This document shows positions 55,885 through 64,000 of a stretch of DNA of 64,000 nucleotides, piece by piece. Position numbers and translations under genes: made by a program. The DNA lies in the NCBI GenBank assembly GCA_943372995.1, contig CALSAQ010000001.1, forward strand, positions 62,001 through 126,000. The letters run 5' to 3'. Below the pieces are notes generated by a model. That model was not told the origin of the DNA, did no database searches, and saw only the letters and a program-made list of their open reading frames with translations. How positions within the stretch are numbered: position 1 is the stretch's first letter; each line of letters opens with the position of its first letter. The DNA comes from CAJBVG01 sp943372995 (GTDB taxonomy: Bacteria > Bacteroidota > Bacteroidia > Sphingobacteriales > Sphingobacteriaceae).

Positions 55885-56943
55885 TTAAGCAATAGTAATA
55901 TCTTTAGATAAATAAATATCTTGAACTGCATTTAACAATTGAATTCCTTCGTTCATTGGTTTTTGGAATGCTTTTCTTCCTAAAATTAAACCTTGCCCTC
56001 CAGCACGTTTGTTAATTACAGCAGTTTTAATAGCTTCAGCAAAATCAGAAGCTCCTTTAGATTCACCACCTGAGTTAATCAATCCAATTCTACCTAAATA
56101 GCAATTTAATACTTGGTAGCGGCATAAATCAATTGGGTTGTCTGATGATAATTCTGAGTACATTTTAGGATGAGATTTAGCAAATTTAATATTGGTAAAT
56201 CCTCCATTATTTTCAGGAAGTTTTTGTTTAATAATATCAGCCTGAATAGTTACACCTAAATGGTTTGCTTGTGAAGTTAAATCGGCAGCTACATGGTAAT
56301 CAACTCCATCTTTTTTGAAAGCATCGTTTCTAGTATAGCACCATAAAACTGTTGCCATTCCTAATTCATGTGCTCTTTCAAATGCTTGAGCCACTTCAAT
56401 AATCTGACGATTAGAATTTTCAGAACCAAAATAAATAGTTGCACCAACAGCGCAAGCCCCAAGGTTCCATGCCTCTTCAACCGATCCGAACATAATTTGA
56501 TCGTATTTATTTGGGTAAGTCATCAATTCATTATGATTGATTTTTACCATCATAGGGATTTTATGAGCATATTTTCTTGAAACACTTCCTAAAACTCCAA
56601 ACGTAGTAGCCACTGCGTTGCAACCTCCTTCAATAGCTAATTCAACAATTTTCTCTGGATCAAAATATATTGGATTTGGAGAAAATGAAGAACCTGCTGT
56701 ATGTTCTATGCCTTGGTCTACAGGCAAAATCGATAAATAACCAGTACCCGCTAAACGTCCATGGTTGTACATGTTCGATAGACTTCTCAATACTTGTGGG
56801 TTACGGTTTGTTTGAACAAATGAACGATCGATAAAATCAGCACCTGGGAGATGAATCATCTCTTTGCTTACTGTTTTTGATACGTGATTTAATAAAGTTT
56901 GGGCATCTGCACCTAGTAATTCCGTGATTTTATCAATGGTCAT
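55885..56943 (-). CDS. fbaB: Class I fructose-bisphosphate aldolase (FbaB/DhnA type)
   Basis: 352 residues, close to E. coli FbaB (350). Signatures: LSILPVDQGIEHTAGSSF near residue 70-90, the metal-independent Schiff-base Lys in IQADIIKQKLP, NSGGESKGASDFAEAIKTAV and GGQGLILGRKAFQKP phosphate-binding segments. It cleaves fructose-1,6-bisphosphate in glycolysis or forms it in gluconeogenesis. It is followed by accD on the same strand. Confidence 0.93.
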   Translation of the reverse strand: MTIDKITELLGADAQTLLNHVSKTVSKEMIHLPGADFIDRSFVQTNRNPQVLRSLSNMYNHGRLAGTGYLSILPVDQGIEHTAGSSFSPNPIYFDPEKIVELAIEGGCNAVATTFGVLGSVSRKYAHKIPMMVKINHNELMTYPNKYDQIMFGSVEEAWNLGACAVGATIYFGSENSNRQIIEVAQAFERAHELGMATVLWCYTRNDAFKKDGVDYHVAADLTSQANHLGVTIQADIIKQKLPENNGGFTNIKFAKSHPKMYSELSSDNPIDLCRYQVLNCYLGRIGLINSGGESKGASDFAEAIKTAVINKRAGGQGLILGRKAFQKPMNEGIQLLNAVQDIYLSKDITIA

Positions 56944-57050
56944 ATCTTATCTTAAATATTAATTTCTGCAATACTACTGAAAAAACCACTTATTTGAAAT
57001 AGGAAAAAGGGCAATAATGCCCCAAATTCCTTAAAATCACGTAAATAGAG

Positions 57051-57911
57051 CTATAAAGCTTTTCTGAACGAATAGGGTTTGTATGATCCTATCAAGCCTA
57101 GCCCATTGTTTATGTTAGTATAAATTAAACTTGGTTCCGAAAAGGGATCATCGCCTCCATAATTCTGTAAACTTTTAAAATATTTATAATAGTGCTCATC
57201 GGTTTTGGTGAGTAATATTTCAAATCCAACATATTGGTTGCCCATAAACTCAGGATTATACATGTATACTTCTAATGTAGCATTCATCATACTTCCGTTT
57301 TTCCCTTCATCGCTCAAATAAACATTATTATAGAAATCGCTCAACGATACTCTAGAGGTGTCGTTATTATCTCCTTTTACTAATCCAAATAATTCTATAC
57401 AGTAATAGTTCGTTTCATTAGGTGGGTCTTCCCATTTTACATATCCAAAGTAGGTAATGTAATCTCCTGAAAATGGATCTTCTTGAATTAAACTATCGAT
57501 TTTTACTTCAGCAGAATTTAATGGTGTATTACTTACTGTGGTAATGGTGGTATTTGCATTTTTTCCTTCGTAATCTACATTAACAGTATACACTTTATTG
57601 TGTTCAATCGTCATCGAATCTTTAAATAAAACATATCCAAAGTAATTGAAATTATAAAATATCCTAACGGTTTTAGAGCCATCGCTTATGGTTACGGTAG
57701 CATTTTCAATCATGCTGGCATTATCAACTTCGCTACCATCGAAAATGGGGTCACTCATGTATAAGTTTAATATTTGAAGTTCAGCCTCTGGCTCTAAAAA
57801 TGCCGTAACAACTAATTTTGGGTCTTGTGCTGGTATTTCGATATCAGCATCGGTTTCACATGATGTAAACCCGATAGAAATTCCTATGAATAGATATAGT
57901 ATTTTTTTCAT
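57051..57911 (-). CDS. DUF4249 family outer-membrane lipoprotein
   Basis: 286 residues. The lipobox GFTSC gives the lipidated Cys18, followed by acidic residues (ETDADIE), consistent with surface export. Family pattern: PKLVVTAFLEPEAELQILNLYMSDP, ATVTISDG, YTVNVDYEGK, and a C-terminal half with YYKYFKSLQNYGGDDPFSEP. It begins 4 nt after the stop of the TonB receptor gene, the normal pairing. It is a distant paralogue of the lipoprotein at 4563. The ligand is unknown. Confidence 0.85.
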   Translation of the reverse strand: MKKILYLFIGISIGFTSCETDADIEIPAQDPKLVVTAFLEPEAELQILNLYMSDPIFDGSEVDNASMIENATVTISDGSKTVRIFYNFNYFGYVLFKDSMTIEHNKVYTVNVDYEGKNANTTITTVSNTPLNSAEVKIDSLIQEDPFSGDYITYFGYVKWEDPPNETNYYCIELFGLVKGDNNDTSRVSLSDFYNNVYLSDEGKNGSMMNATLEVYMYNPEFMGNQYVGFEILLTKTDEHYYKYFKSLQNYGGDDPFSEPSLIYTNINNGLGLIGSYKPYSFRKAL

Positions 57912-57915
57912 CGCC

Positions 57916-60249
57916 TTAGAATTTGTAGGTCCAACTTATTGAAGGAATAATAGGGAAGAGGGAAACTCTTTTCAATACTCTTTGAGAGCTGTTGGTTTTA
58001 TTCCCTATGTAATAGAAATATGGATTTTTTCGGTTGTATACATTGTAAACAGAAAACTCGAAAATTCTCTCCGATCGTTTTAATTTAGAATGGAATTGCA
58101 TTCCAATATCTAAGCGATGATAAGCTTCCATTCGAAAATTATTTTTGCCGTTGTAATCGTTTACATACATGGGTTGTGTATAAGCTGAGCCTCCTGGAGA
58201 ATGACCTTGTGCTAAGTACTCAGCGCGTGGTAGTGTAATGGCATTCCCTGTGCCATATACCCATGTAAACGAAAAGGTTAAATCTTCTTTTGCTTTATAA
58301 ACACCCACTACAGATATATCATGTCTTCTATCGTATCTAGCATAGTATTTTTTACCAAAATTCAATTCGTCAAATTGTAATTGTGTCCACGATAATGTAT
58401 AACCTACCCAACCACTAAATTTACCCTCAGTTTTTTTAATTAATAGTTCAACACCATAACTCCAGCCTTGTCCACTAGTAACATTGTCTTCCCACGAAAT
58501 TTTTTCATCAGATTCCACATCATCAATCGCTAAAAAGCTTGCACCTTCTTTATAGGCAACTATATTATCCATTTTCTTGTAATAACCTTCTAGACTTACA
58601 TTGAAATTTTTCGGAATAAAATCTTTCGCTAGGCCTATCGCAACTTGTTGTGAGCTTTGCGAAGGTATTTTTCCTGTAGAAGGCACCCACAAGTCGGTTG
58701 GTAAACCAACTCCAGTACCACTTAATAAATGTATGTATTGGCGCATGTACGCATAAGATGCTTTTAAAGCTAAATCCTCTTTCAATTGATAACTAGCTCC
58801 AAACCTTGGTTCTATAGCGGCATAGCTTTTTTTATCCACATAGAAATGTGAAATACGAACACCCATGTTTGTTTTAATACGTGCTCCATATTGAGCTCTA
58901 TCTTCGAGGTATATTGCCGACTCTAATGCATCTATCTTATTTCTTACATCAGTATTACCTTCTGAGAATTGATCGTTCTTAATAGTAACAGCACTTGGAG
59001 TGAAACGGTGTTGTTGTATTTGCACTCCAGTTTTTAACAAATGGTTGTTTTTCCATGCATAATCGAAATCGTGTTTTAAGCTGATGTCGCGTATGCCCGA
59101 GAATAATCTTATTAAGTACTCATCTCCATCGTATGATTCTTTGATGGAGATATTGAAGCGATACTGACTGTAAATAAATGAGGTGTTTGAAAATAGTTTT
59201 GAGTTGTACACATGATTCCAACGTACAGTTCCTGTTCCATTTCCCCAATACAATCCGAATTTATATTCGGAGTTGCCATAGTTATTATTGGCGTAAAATT
59301 TATCTCTCCCAAAATAACCACTTACGAAGATTCTATTTTTACGATCGATATCGTAATTCACTTTAGCATTCAAATCGTAAAAGTAATATCCACCCTTAGC
59401 ATTATCAGGTAAGAAGGGGTAGATTAAAGCATCAATATAAGTTCTTCGTGCTGAAATAAGGAAGGATGATTTGTTTTTCTTAATAGGTCCTTCTAGTGTA
59501 AATCTTGATGAAATGGCCCCAATACCTACAGATCCTTTGATGCTTTCTTTACTGCCATCTTTCATGTTCATTTCTAATACAGAAGAAAGTCTGCCTCCAT
59601 ATCTTGCAGGGAATCCTCCCTTGGTTAGCTCAACACTTTTTAAAGCATCGCCATTAAAAAGAGAGAAAAATCCAAACAAATGGAAGGCATTGTATACAGG
59701 AGCATCATCGAGTATAATTAAATTCTGATCAGGTCCTCCGCCTCTAACATATAAACCAGCATTACCTTCTGATCCTTTTTGTACTCCAGGTAAAAGTTGT
59801 ATTACTTTTAACACATCTTTTTCGCCCATAAAAGCAGGAATTTCTTGTATCTTTTCTATGGGAATTTTGATGATACTCATTTGTTGCTCTTCAGAGATTC
59901 TTTCCATTCGTTCGTCGGTGATCGTAACCTCTTGAATGTTGTTGTTAGAAAACATCTCTACATCTAACTCTATGTTTTTTGTGAGTGCAATTTTAAAAGC
60001 TTGTTTTTGAAAACCTACCATACTAATTAATAGGTTCACCGTGTCGAGATTGCTACTTATGGAATAAAAACCATAATTGTTTGTAGTTGTAGCTTGATTT
60101 GTATTAAGAATGATAATACTACTACCAATTAAGCTTTCTTGTGTTCCTTTTTCTTTCACAAAACCACTTATTGTAAACGATTTTTTTTGTGCTTGTGTAA
60201 GTACGCTAGTACAAATAAACAAGAGGGTAATCCACAGATTTTTTTTCAT
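57916..60249 (-). CDS. TonB-dependent receptor paired with DUF4249 lipoprotein
   Basis: 777 residues. A signal peptide ends at TQAQ21. A CarboxypepD_reg-like domain follows at about 25-105 (TISGFVKEKGTQESLIGSSII, YGFYSI). The plug has EKDVLKVIQLLPGVQKGSEG, LYVRGGGPDQNLIILDDAP, LTKGGFPARYGGRLSS and LEMNMKDGS. The barrel ends with SWTYKF. It is a clear paralogue of the receptor at 5422 (shared RGGGxDQNLI, GGFPARYGGRLSS, KSSFL..ARRTY, YFGRD). The DUF4249 gene follows by 4 nt. The substrate is unknown. Confidence 0.9.
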   Translation of the reverse strand: MKKNLWITLLFICTSVLTQAQKKSFTISGFVKEKGTQESLIGSSIIILNTNQATTTNNYGFYSISSNLDTVNLLISMVGFQKQAFKIALTKNIELDVEMFSNNNIQEVTITDERMERISEEQQMSIIKIPIEKIQEIPAFMGEKDVLKVIQLLPGVQKGSEGNAGLYVRGGGPDQNLIILDDAPVYNAFHLFGFFSLFNGDALKSVELTKGGFPARYGGRLSSVLEMNMKDGSKESIKGSVGIGAISSRFTLEGPIKKNKSSFLISARRTYIDALIYPFLPDNAKGGYYFYDLNAKVNYDIDRKNRIFVSGYFGRDKFYANNNYGNSEYKFGLYWGNGTGTVRWNHVYNSKLFSNTSFIYSQYRFNISIKESYDGDEYLIRLFSGIRDISLKHDFDYAWKNNHLLKTGVQIQQHRFTPSAVTIKNDQFSEGNTDVRNKIDALESAIYLEDRAQYGARIKTNMGVRISHFYVDKKSYAAIEPRFGASYQLKEDLALKASYAYMRQYIHLLSGTGVGLPTDLWVPSTGKIPSQSSQQVAIGLAKDFIPKNFNVSLEGYYKKMDNIVAYKEGASFLAIDDVESDEKISWEDNVTSGQGWSYGVELLIKKTEGKFSGWVGYTLSWTQLQFDELNFGKKYYARYDRRHDISVVGVYKAKEDLTFSFTWVYGTGNAITLPRAEYLAQGHSPGGSAYTQPMYVNDYNGKNNFRMEAYHRLDIGMQFHSKLKRSERIFEFSVYNVYNRKNPYFYYIGNKTNSSQRVLKRVSLFPIIPSISWTYKF

Positions 60250-60358
60250 TTGTTGGGCCTTTTGTAATTTTTTTAGTGCTAAATGGCTTAAGATTGAAAC
60301 AAAAACATAATTTTATTCATTAATTAAGACAGTAAAGTAAGGTTTTACCCCTACAAGG

Positions 60359-60781
60359 ATGAAAATTAGTGTAAAAAAAGTAGATAACGAACAATTGTTA
60401 GAAGAAGTCTTCGGCATTAGAAAATTAGTGTTTGTTGTTGAACAACAGGTAGATGAGCGTGAAGAATATGAATTTGAAGAGGAATCGCTGCACTTTATTG
60501 CTACTTGCGAGGGTAAAAATGTAGGGACTGCTCGTTGGAGAAAAACAGAGAAAGGAATAAAACTTGAACGCTTCGCAGTTCTGTCTGATTACAGATCATC
60601 AGGAGTAGGGTCTGCATTGGTTAAGGCTGTCATAGCTGATATTCCCGAAGAATATAAGTATTTATATTTGCATGCTCAGTTAACAGCAATGGGCTTATAT
60701 GCAAAGTTTGGATTTAAAGAGAAAGGCCCAATGTTTGAGGAGGCTGGGATTCAGCATTATAAAATGGTATTGAAAAGGTAG
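60359..60781 (+). CDS. GNAT-family N-acetyltransferase
   Basis: 140 residues. GNAT motifs: VFGIRKLVFVVEQQVDEREEYE (N-terminal, typical of the ElaA/YjcF type), FIATCEGKNVGTARWRKTE, LERFAVLSDYRSSGVGSALVKAVI (motif A with the acetyl-CoA pyrophosphate loop R/QxxGxG/A, here RSSGVGSA), and YLHAQLTAMGLYAKFGFKEKG. It should acetylate a small amine or protein N-terminus; the substrate is unknown. It ends 2 nt before the DUF5686 gene, so they are co-transcribed. Confidence 0.88.
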   Translation: MKISVKKVDNEQLLEEVFGIRKLVFVVEQQVDEREEYEFEEESLHFIATCEGKNVGTARWRKTEKGIKLERFAVLSDYRSSGVGSALVKAVIADIPEEYKYLYLHAQLTAMGLYAKFGFKEKGPMFEEAGIQHYKMVLKR

Positions 60782-60782
60782 T

Positions 60783-63326
60783 ATGTTTGGGAGGTTTTTA
60801 CTCTTTGTTTTTAGTTTTATTTTAATTCAAATTACTGCTTTTGCTCAAGAAACAGTGGTAAAAGGAAGAGTTACGGATCAGGCGACAAATGAAGCTATCC
60901 CTTTTGCAAACATTAAGTTTGTTGGGATTACAACAGGTACCAGCGCCGACTTCGACGGATATTTTACTCTTAAAACCTCACAAAGAGTCGACTCCATTCG
61001 CGTGGATTATTTAGGCTATAAAGCGAAATCTAAAAAAGTGAAAATTGGACAAACACAAGTCATTAACTTTCAACTTCAATCTAATTCATTCGGCATAAGA
61101 GAAGTAGTGGTAAAAGCTGGTGTGAACCCAGCAATTCAAGTTATTCGTAATGCACAAAAGAATAGAGATAAGTACAACAAAAATAATATCCCGTCTTATC
61201 AATATGAGAATTACGCAAAAATTCAAATTGATATAGATAACATTTCTGATCGTGTAAAGAAGAGAAAAATATTAAAACCAGTTATTGTTTTATTTGATAG
61301 TTTAGAAGCACAAGCTGGTGAAGATGGTAAAGCTAATTTACCGATGTTCTATTCTGAAAATATTTCAGATGTATACTTTACCAATTCACCCGTTAAAAGA
61401 AAGAAAGAGATCATAAAAGCCTCTAAGCTTAATGCAGTAGGGCTACAAGACGGAATGCTTACTTCACAGTTTACTGGAAATTCGTTCGAAGAATATAATT
61501 TTAATCAGAATAAATTATTTGTTTTTAATAAGGAATTTCAGTCGCCAATTTCAGATAACTCACTATTGTTTTATGATTTTTATTTAACGGATACCAATTA
61601 CCTCAATGGTTATCGCTGTTATCAAATAAAAGTAAAACCTAAAAATAACAAAGACTTACTATTTACAGGATACATTTGGATTACAGATTCTACTTGGGCA
61701 ATAAAACAAGTGAATTTAGAAATACCCAAAACAGTAAATATAAACTTCTTGGAAAGAGTACAAGTCCAACAAGAATTGGAACCTACCTCTGCTGGTGGTT
61801 GGTTGCCTGTAAAATCGAGATTGGTAGTCGACTTTGCCGATGTTACCAATAAATCCATTGGGATGATTGCCAAAGTATACAACTCCGTAAAAAACATTAA
61901 GGTTAACGAACCTTTGGATAACTCTTTCTATTTATCACCTATAAAATTAACCAAGGATGCATTAGTTAAAGACGACTCTTATTGGCAAGCGGCAAGGCAT
62001 GATAAGTGGACTAAAACAGATGAGAATGTGTTTAGTATGATTGATACTATAAAAAGTATTCCTAGAGTGAGAACAGGTGTGAACATTTTTTATACCATTG
62101 TTACTGGGCACTATACTTATAACAAGGTTGATATAGGTCCATACCTGAATATTATTACATATAACAATATTGAAGGATATAAACTAAGACTAGGAGGTCG
62201 TACTAATATTAATTTCAGCAACAGTTGGATTTTAAGAGGCTACTTAGCTTATGGATTTAAAGACGAGCGTTTTAAATATAATTTACAGGTAGAGAAAATT
62301 CTTTCTAAAGATTTATGGACTAAGATAGGGGTACAAAGACGCGAAGACATCGATTTAGTAGGTATCACATTTAGTTATGATGATAGTCCTGCATTTATTG
62401 AAGAACAAAGCTCGTTGTATTCTACCACTTCACAAATTACTAGGTTTGCTTTATTTAATAGAAAAACAGAGAATAGAGTTTGGATAGAAAGAGAATTGCG
62501 AAAAGGAATTACTACAAGAATTACCTTGCAGAACATCGACTATAAACATTACTATGCAAACACACTAGATACATTAAATAGTCAGGGTTTATTACAACAA
62601 GATTATACTACTTCAGAGGCTGTAATTGAAGCTCGTTTTGCATGGAAAGAATTACAAGTATTAGATAACAATAGAAGGTATATAGTGAGCTCTCCACGTA
62701 TTCCAGTAGTTACTTTACAATATGTTCAAGGAATAAAGAATGTGTTTTCATCAGACTTAAATTATAGTCGATTCAATGTGAAAGTAAACCACAGAATGCG
62801 ACTAGGCTTTTTAGGATTTTCGAGATATTCTATAAATGCAGGAAAGGTGTTTTCTGCAGCCCCTTTTACCTTATTGCAAGTACATAGAGGAAACCAAACT
62901 CCATTCTTCGCTTATGCAACCTTCAACTTAATGAACTACAACGAATTTATTAGCGATGAATATGTTTCGCTCGACTATGTTCATCATTTCGAAGGATTGT
63001 TTTTTAATAGAGTGCCATTAATTCGTCAGTTGAAATGGAGAGAGTTAGTTACATTCAGAGCAGTGTATGGAACCCTCACCAAGAAGAATCAATCAACTGT
63101 TATTACCAATTCATACAGTACACTTACTAATAAGCCCTATTTAGAAGCAGGTTTCGGGGTGTCGAGTATTTTTAGGTTTATTAGGGTCGACTTTATTTAC
63201 CGATTAAGTTACACAGATGCAACTTACAGGGCACAATATGAGCAGTTACAGAGAAACAACGGAGTGACCAAACCCTATGATATAGACCGTTTTGGGGTAA
63301 AATTATCACTTCAGTTCGCCTTTTAA
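60783..63326 (+). CDS. DUF5686 outer-membrane protein with CarboxypepD_reg-like domain
   Basis: 847 residues. A signal peptide ends near AFAQ21. The carboxypeptidase regulatory-like domain is at 24-105 (VVKGRVTDQATNEAIPFANIKF, FDGYFTL, LGYKAKSKKVKI). DUF5686 follows: NPAIQVIRNAQKNRDKYNKNNIPSYQYENYAKI, FYSENISDVYF, KASKLNAVGLQDG, and a long C-terminal beta-barrel ending LSLQFAF. The family is widespread in Bacteroidota; its function is not established. It probably sits in the outer membrane, and no TonB plug is present. Confidence 0.9.
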   Translation: MFGRFLLFVFSFILIQITAFAQETVVKGRVTDQATNEAIPFANIKFVGITTGTSADFDGYFTLKTSQRVDSIRVDYLGYKAKSKKVKIGQTQVINFQLQSNSFGIREVVVKAGVNPAIQVIRNAQKNRDKYNKNNIPSYQYENYAKIQIDIDNISDRVKKRKILKPVIVLFDSLEAQAGEDGKANLPMFYSENISDVYFTNSPVKRKKEIIKASKLNAVGLQDGMLTSQFTGNSFEEYNFNQNKLFVFNKEFQSPISDNSLLFYDFYLTDTNYLNGYRCYQIKVKPKNNKDLLFTGYIWITDSTWAIKQVNLEIPKTVNINFLERVQVQQELEPTSAGGWLPVKSRLVVDFADVTNKSIGMIAKVYNSVKNIKVNEPLDNSFYLSPIKLTKDALVKDDSYWQAARHDKWTKTDENVFSMIDTIKSIPRVRTGVNIFYTIVTGHYTYNKVDIGPYLNIITYNNIEGYKLRLGGRTNINFSNSWILRGYLAYGFKDERFKYNLQVEKILSKDLWTKIGVQRREDIDLVGITFSYDDSPAFIEEQSSLYSTTSQITRFALFNRKTENRVWIERELRKGITTRITLQNIDYKHYYANTLDTLNSQGLLQQDYTTSEAVIEARFAWKELQVLDNNRRYIVSSPRIPVVTLQYVQGIKNVFSSDLNYSRFNVKVNHRMRLGFLGFSRYSINAGKVFSAAPFTLLQVHRGNQTPFFAYATFNLMNYNEFISDEYVSLDYVHHFEGLFFNRVPLIRQLKWRELVTFRAVYGTLTKKNQSTVITNSYSTLTNKPYLEAGFGVSSIFRFIRVDFIYRLSYTDATYRAQYEQLQRNNGVTKPYDIDRFGVKLSLQFAF

Positions 63327-63334
63327 GTTATTTC

Positions 63335-63365
63335 TTGTGCTCAGACAAGCATTTTCGTACCTTTG
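63335..63365 (+). promoter_or_regulatory. mtaB promoter, TTG-N20-TACCTTTG
   Basis: A -33 TTG (63335-63337), a 20-nt spacer and the -7 TACCTTTG (63358-63365) match the Bacteroidota promoter consensus. The ATG follows 10 nt after the -7 box, so the leader is only a few nucleotides. Confidence 0.65.
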
Positions 63366-63374
63366 TGGCGCTAT

Positions 63375-64000
63375 ATGAAAAAAGTTGCTTTTTATACTTT
63401 AGGATGTAAATTAAATTATTCGGAAACCTCCTCTATTGGGAGGTTATTTATGGATAATGGGTATGAAAAGGTAGATTTTCATGAGCAGGCAGATATTTAT
63501 GTAATAAATACTTGTTCGGTAACTGATCATGCCGACAAAAAATGCAGGAAAGTGGTGAATGAGGCATTGAAGCATTCGCCTAATGCATACATAGCAATTA
63601 TTGGCTGTTATGCACAGTTAAAACCACAAGAAATATCTGAAATACCAGGTGTAGATATTGTGTTGGGGGCTTCAGAAAAATTTCAACTACTCGATTATAT
63701 TGGTAACCTAACCAAACAAGGTGGTAAAGCACAGGTGTTCCAAAAAGAAATTGAATTAGCAGATTCTTTTGTAGCCAGTTTTTCTTTTGGAGACCGTACA
63801 CGTACATTTTTGAAAGTTCAAGATGGTTGCGACTATTCATGCTCATTCTGTACTATACCATTAGCAAGAGGAGCAAGCAGAAGCGATACTATTGAAAATG
63901 TAGTAGAGAATGCTAGAAAAATTGCCGAAACAGGAACAAAAGAAATTGTACTTACTGGAGTAAACTTGGGAGATTTTGGAGATAAAGGAAAGTATAACTT
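63375..64000 (+). CDS. mtaB: tRNA methylthiotransferase MtaB, 3' partial
   Basis: The start is the ATG at 63375 (MKKVAFYTLGCKLNYSETSS). The gene runs off the window after about 208 residues. The N-terminal MTTase domain has its three conserved Cys in TLGCKLNYSE, VINTCSVTDHADKKCR and IIGCYAQLKP. The radical-SAM domain begins with the cluster motif CDYSCSFCTIPLARG and EIVLTGVNLGDFG. The KLN and TCSVT signatures fit MtaB, which adds a methylthio group to t6A37 of tRNA, rather than MiaB or RimO. Confidence 0.92.
   Translation, partial: MKKVAFYTLGCKLNYSETSSIGRLFMDNGYEKVDFHEQADIYVINTCSVTDHADKKCRKVVNEALKHSPNAYIAIIGCYAQLKPQEISEIPGVDIVLGASEKFQLLDYIGNLTKQGGKAQVFQKEIELADSFVASFSFGDRTRTFLKVQDGCDYSCSFCTIPLARGASRSDTIENVVENARKIAETGTKEIVLTGVNLGDFGDKGKYN

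Noticed and set aside
59112..59728. Overlapping short frames on both strands inside the TonB receptor gene
   Set aside because: They have no leaders, motifs or spacing consistent with genes and lie within conserved barrel coding sequence.
1..64000. Insertion sequences or transposase genes
   Set aside because: None was found; the only mobile-element genes are those of the prophage end at 1-4418.

Overview
This is an AT-rich stretch of a Bacteroidota chromosome, probably Flavobacteriales or a Sphingobacteriales-like lineage. The evidence is: many type IX secretion (T9SS) substrates with A-type (YPNPT...) or B-type (FSPNGD...NRWG) C-terminal sorting domains; TonB-dependent receptors with CarboxypepD_reg-like N-termini, paired with DUF4249 lipoproteins; a DUF5686 protein; few Shine-Dalgarno sites; and promoters of the Bacteroidota form TTG-N19/20-TAnnTTTG.

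Layout. Positions 1-4418 are the right end of a prophage: a tail-like protein cut by the window edge, small genes, a lysis cassette (GH108-type endolysin, small membrane proteins, a candidate one-piece spanin) and a tyrosine integrase abutting the 3' end of tRNA-Leu(GAG). Positions 4500-12850 hold a TonB receptor/DUF4249 pair, a LytS/LytTR two-component system and a second TonB receptor. The LytTR system and the second receptor have matching 21-bp-phased direct repeats upstream. Positions 12890-15890 encode a T9SS cargo protein and a small PID-CTERM-like protein. Positions 16400-17000 contain tRNA-Pro, tRNA-Ser and tRNA-Arg. Positions 17200-38800 are a probable 21.6-kb operon of four giant secreted proteins (about 7,130 residues). 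Positions 38900-44700 are housekeeping and envelope genes (queG, PagL-like barrel, ruvB, glycosyltransferase, gmhB-like, transaldolase-family aldolase, SRP RNA, TrmH-family methyltransferase). Positions 44750-48630 hold two more T9SS cargo proteins and a small unknown. Positions 48700-53015 are mutS-unknown-miaA. Positions 53178-64000 hold a two-gene PagL-like barrel set, a redoxin, accD, class I aldolase, a second TonB/DUF4249 pair, a GNAT enzyme, a DUF5686 protein and the start of mtaB.

Most notable: (i) the LytTR box arrays have the same geometry upstream of the regulator operon and of the TonB receptor; (ii) the PagL-like protein at 39861 looks like a fusion of the two proteins encoded side by side at 53178-54319; (iii) the candidate u-spanin in a Bacteroidota prophage; (iv) the giant T9SS operon with perfect intercistronic hairpins; (v) short-period (7-9 nt) intergenic repeats that begin at or inside stop codons and often form hairpins between convergent genes. 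All functional calls come from reading motifs by eye; no database search was possible.
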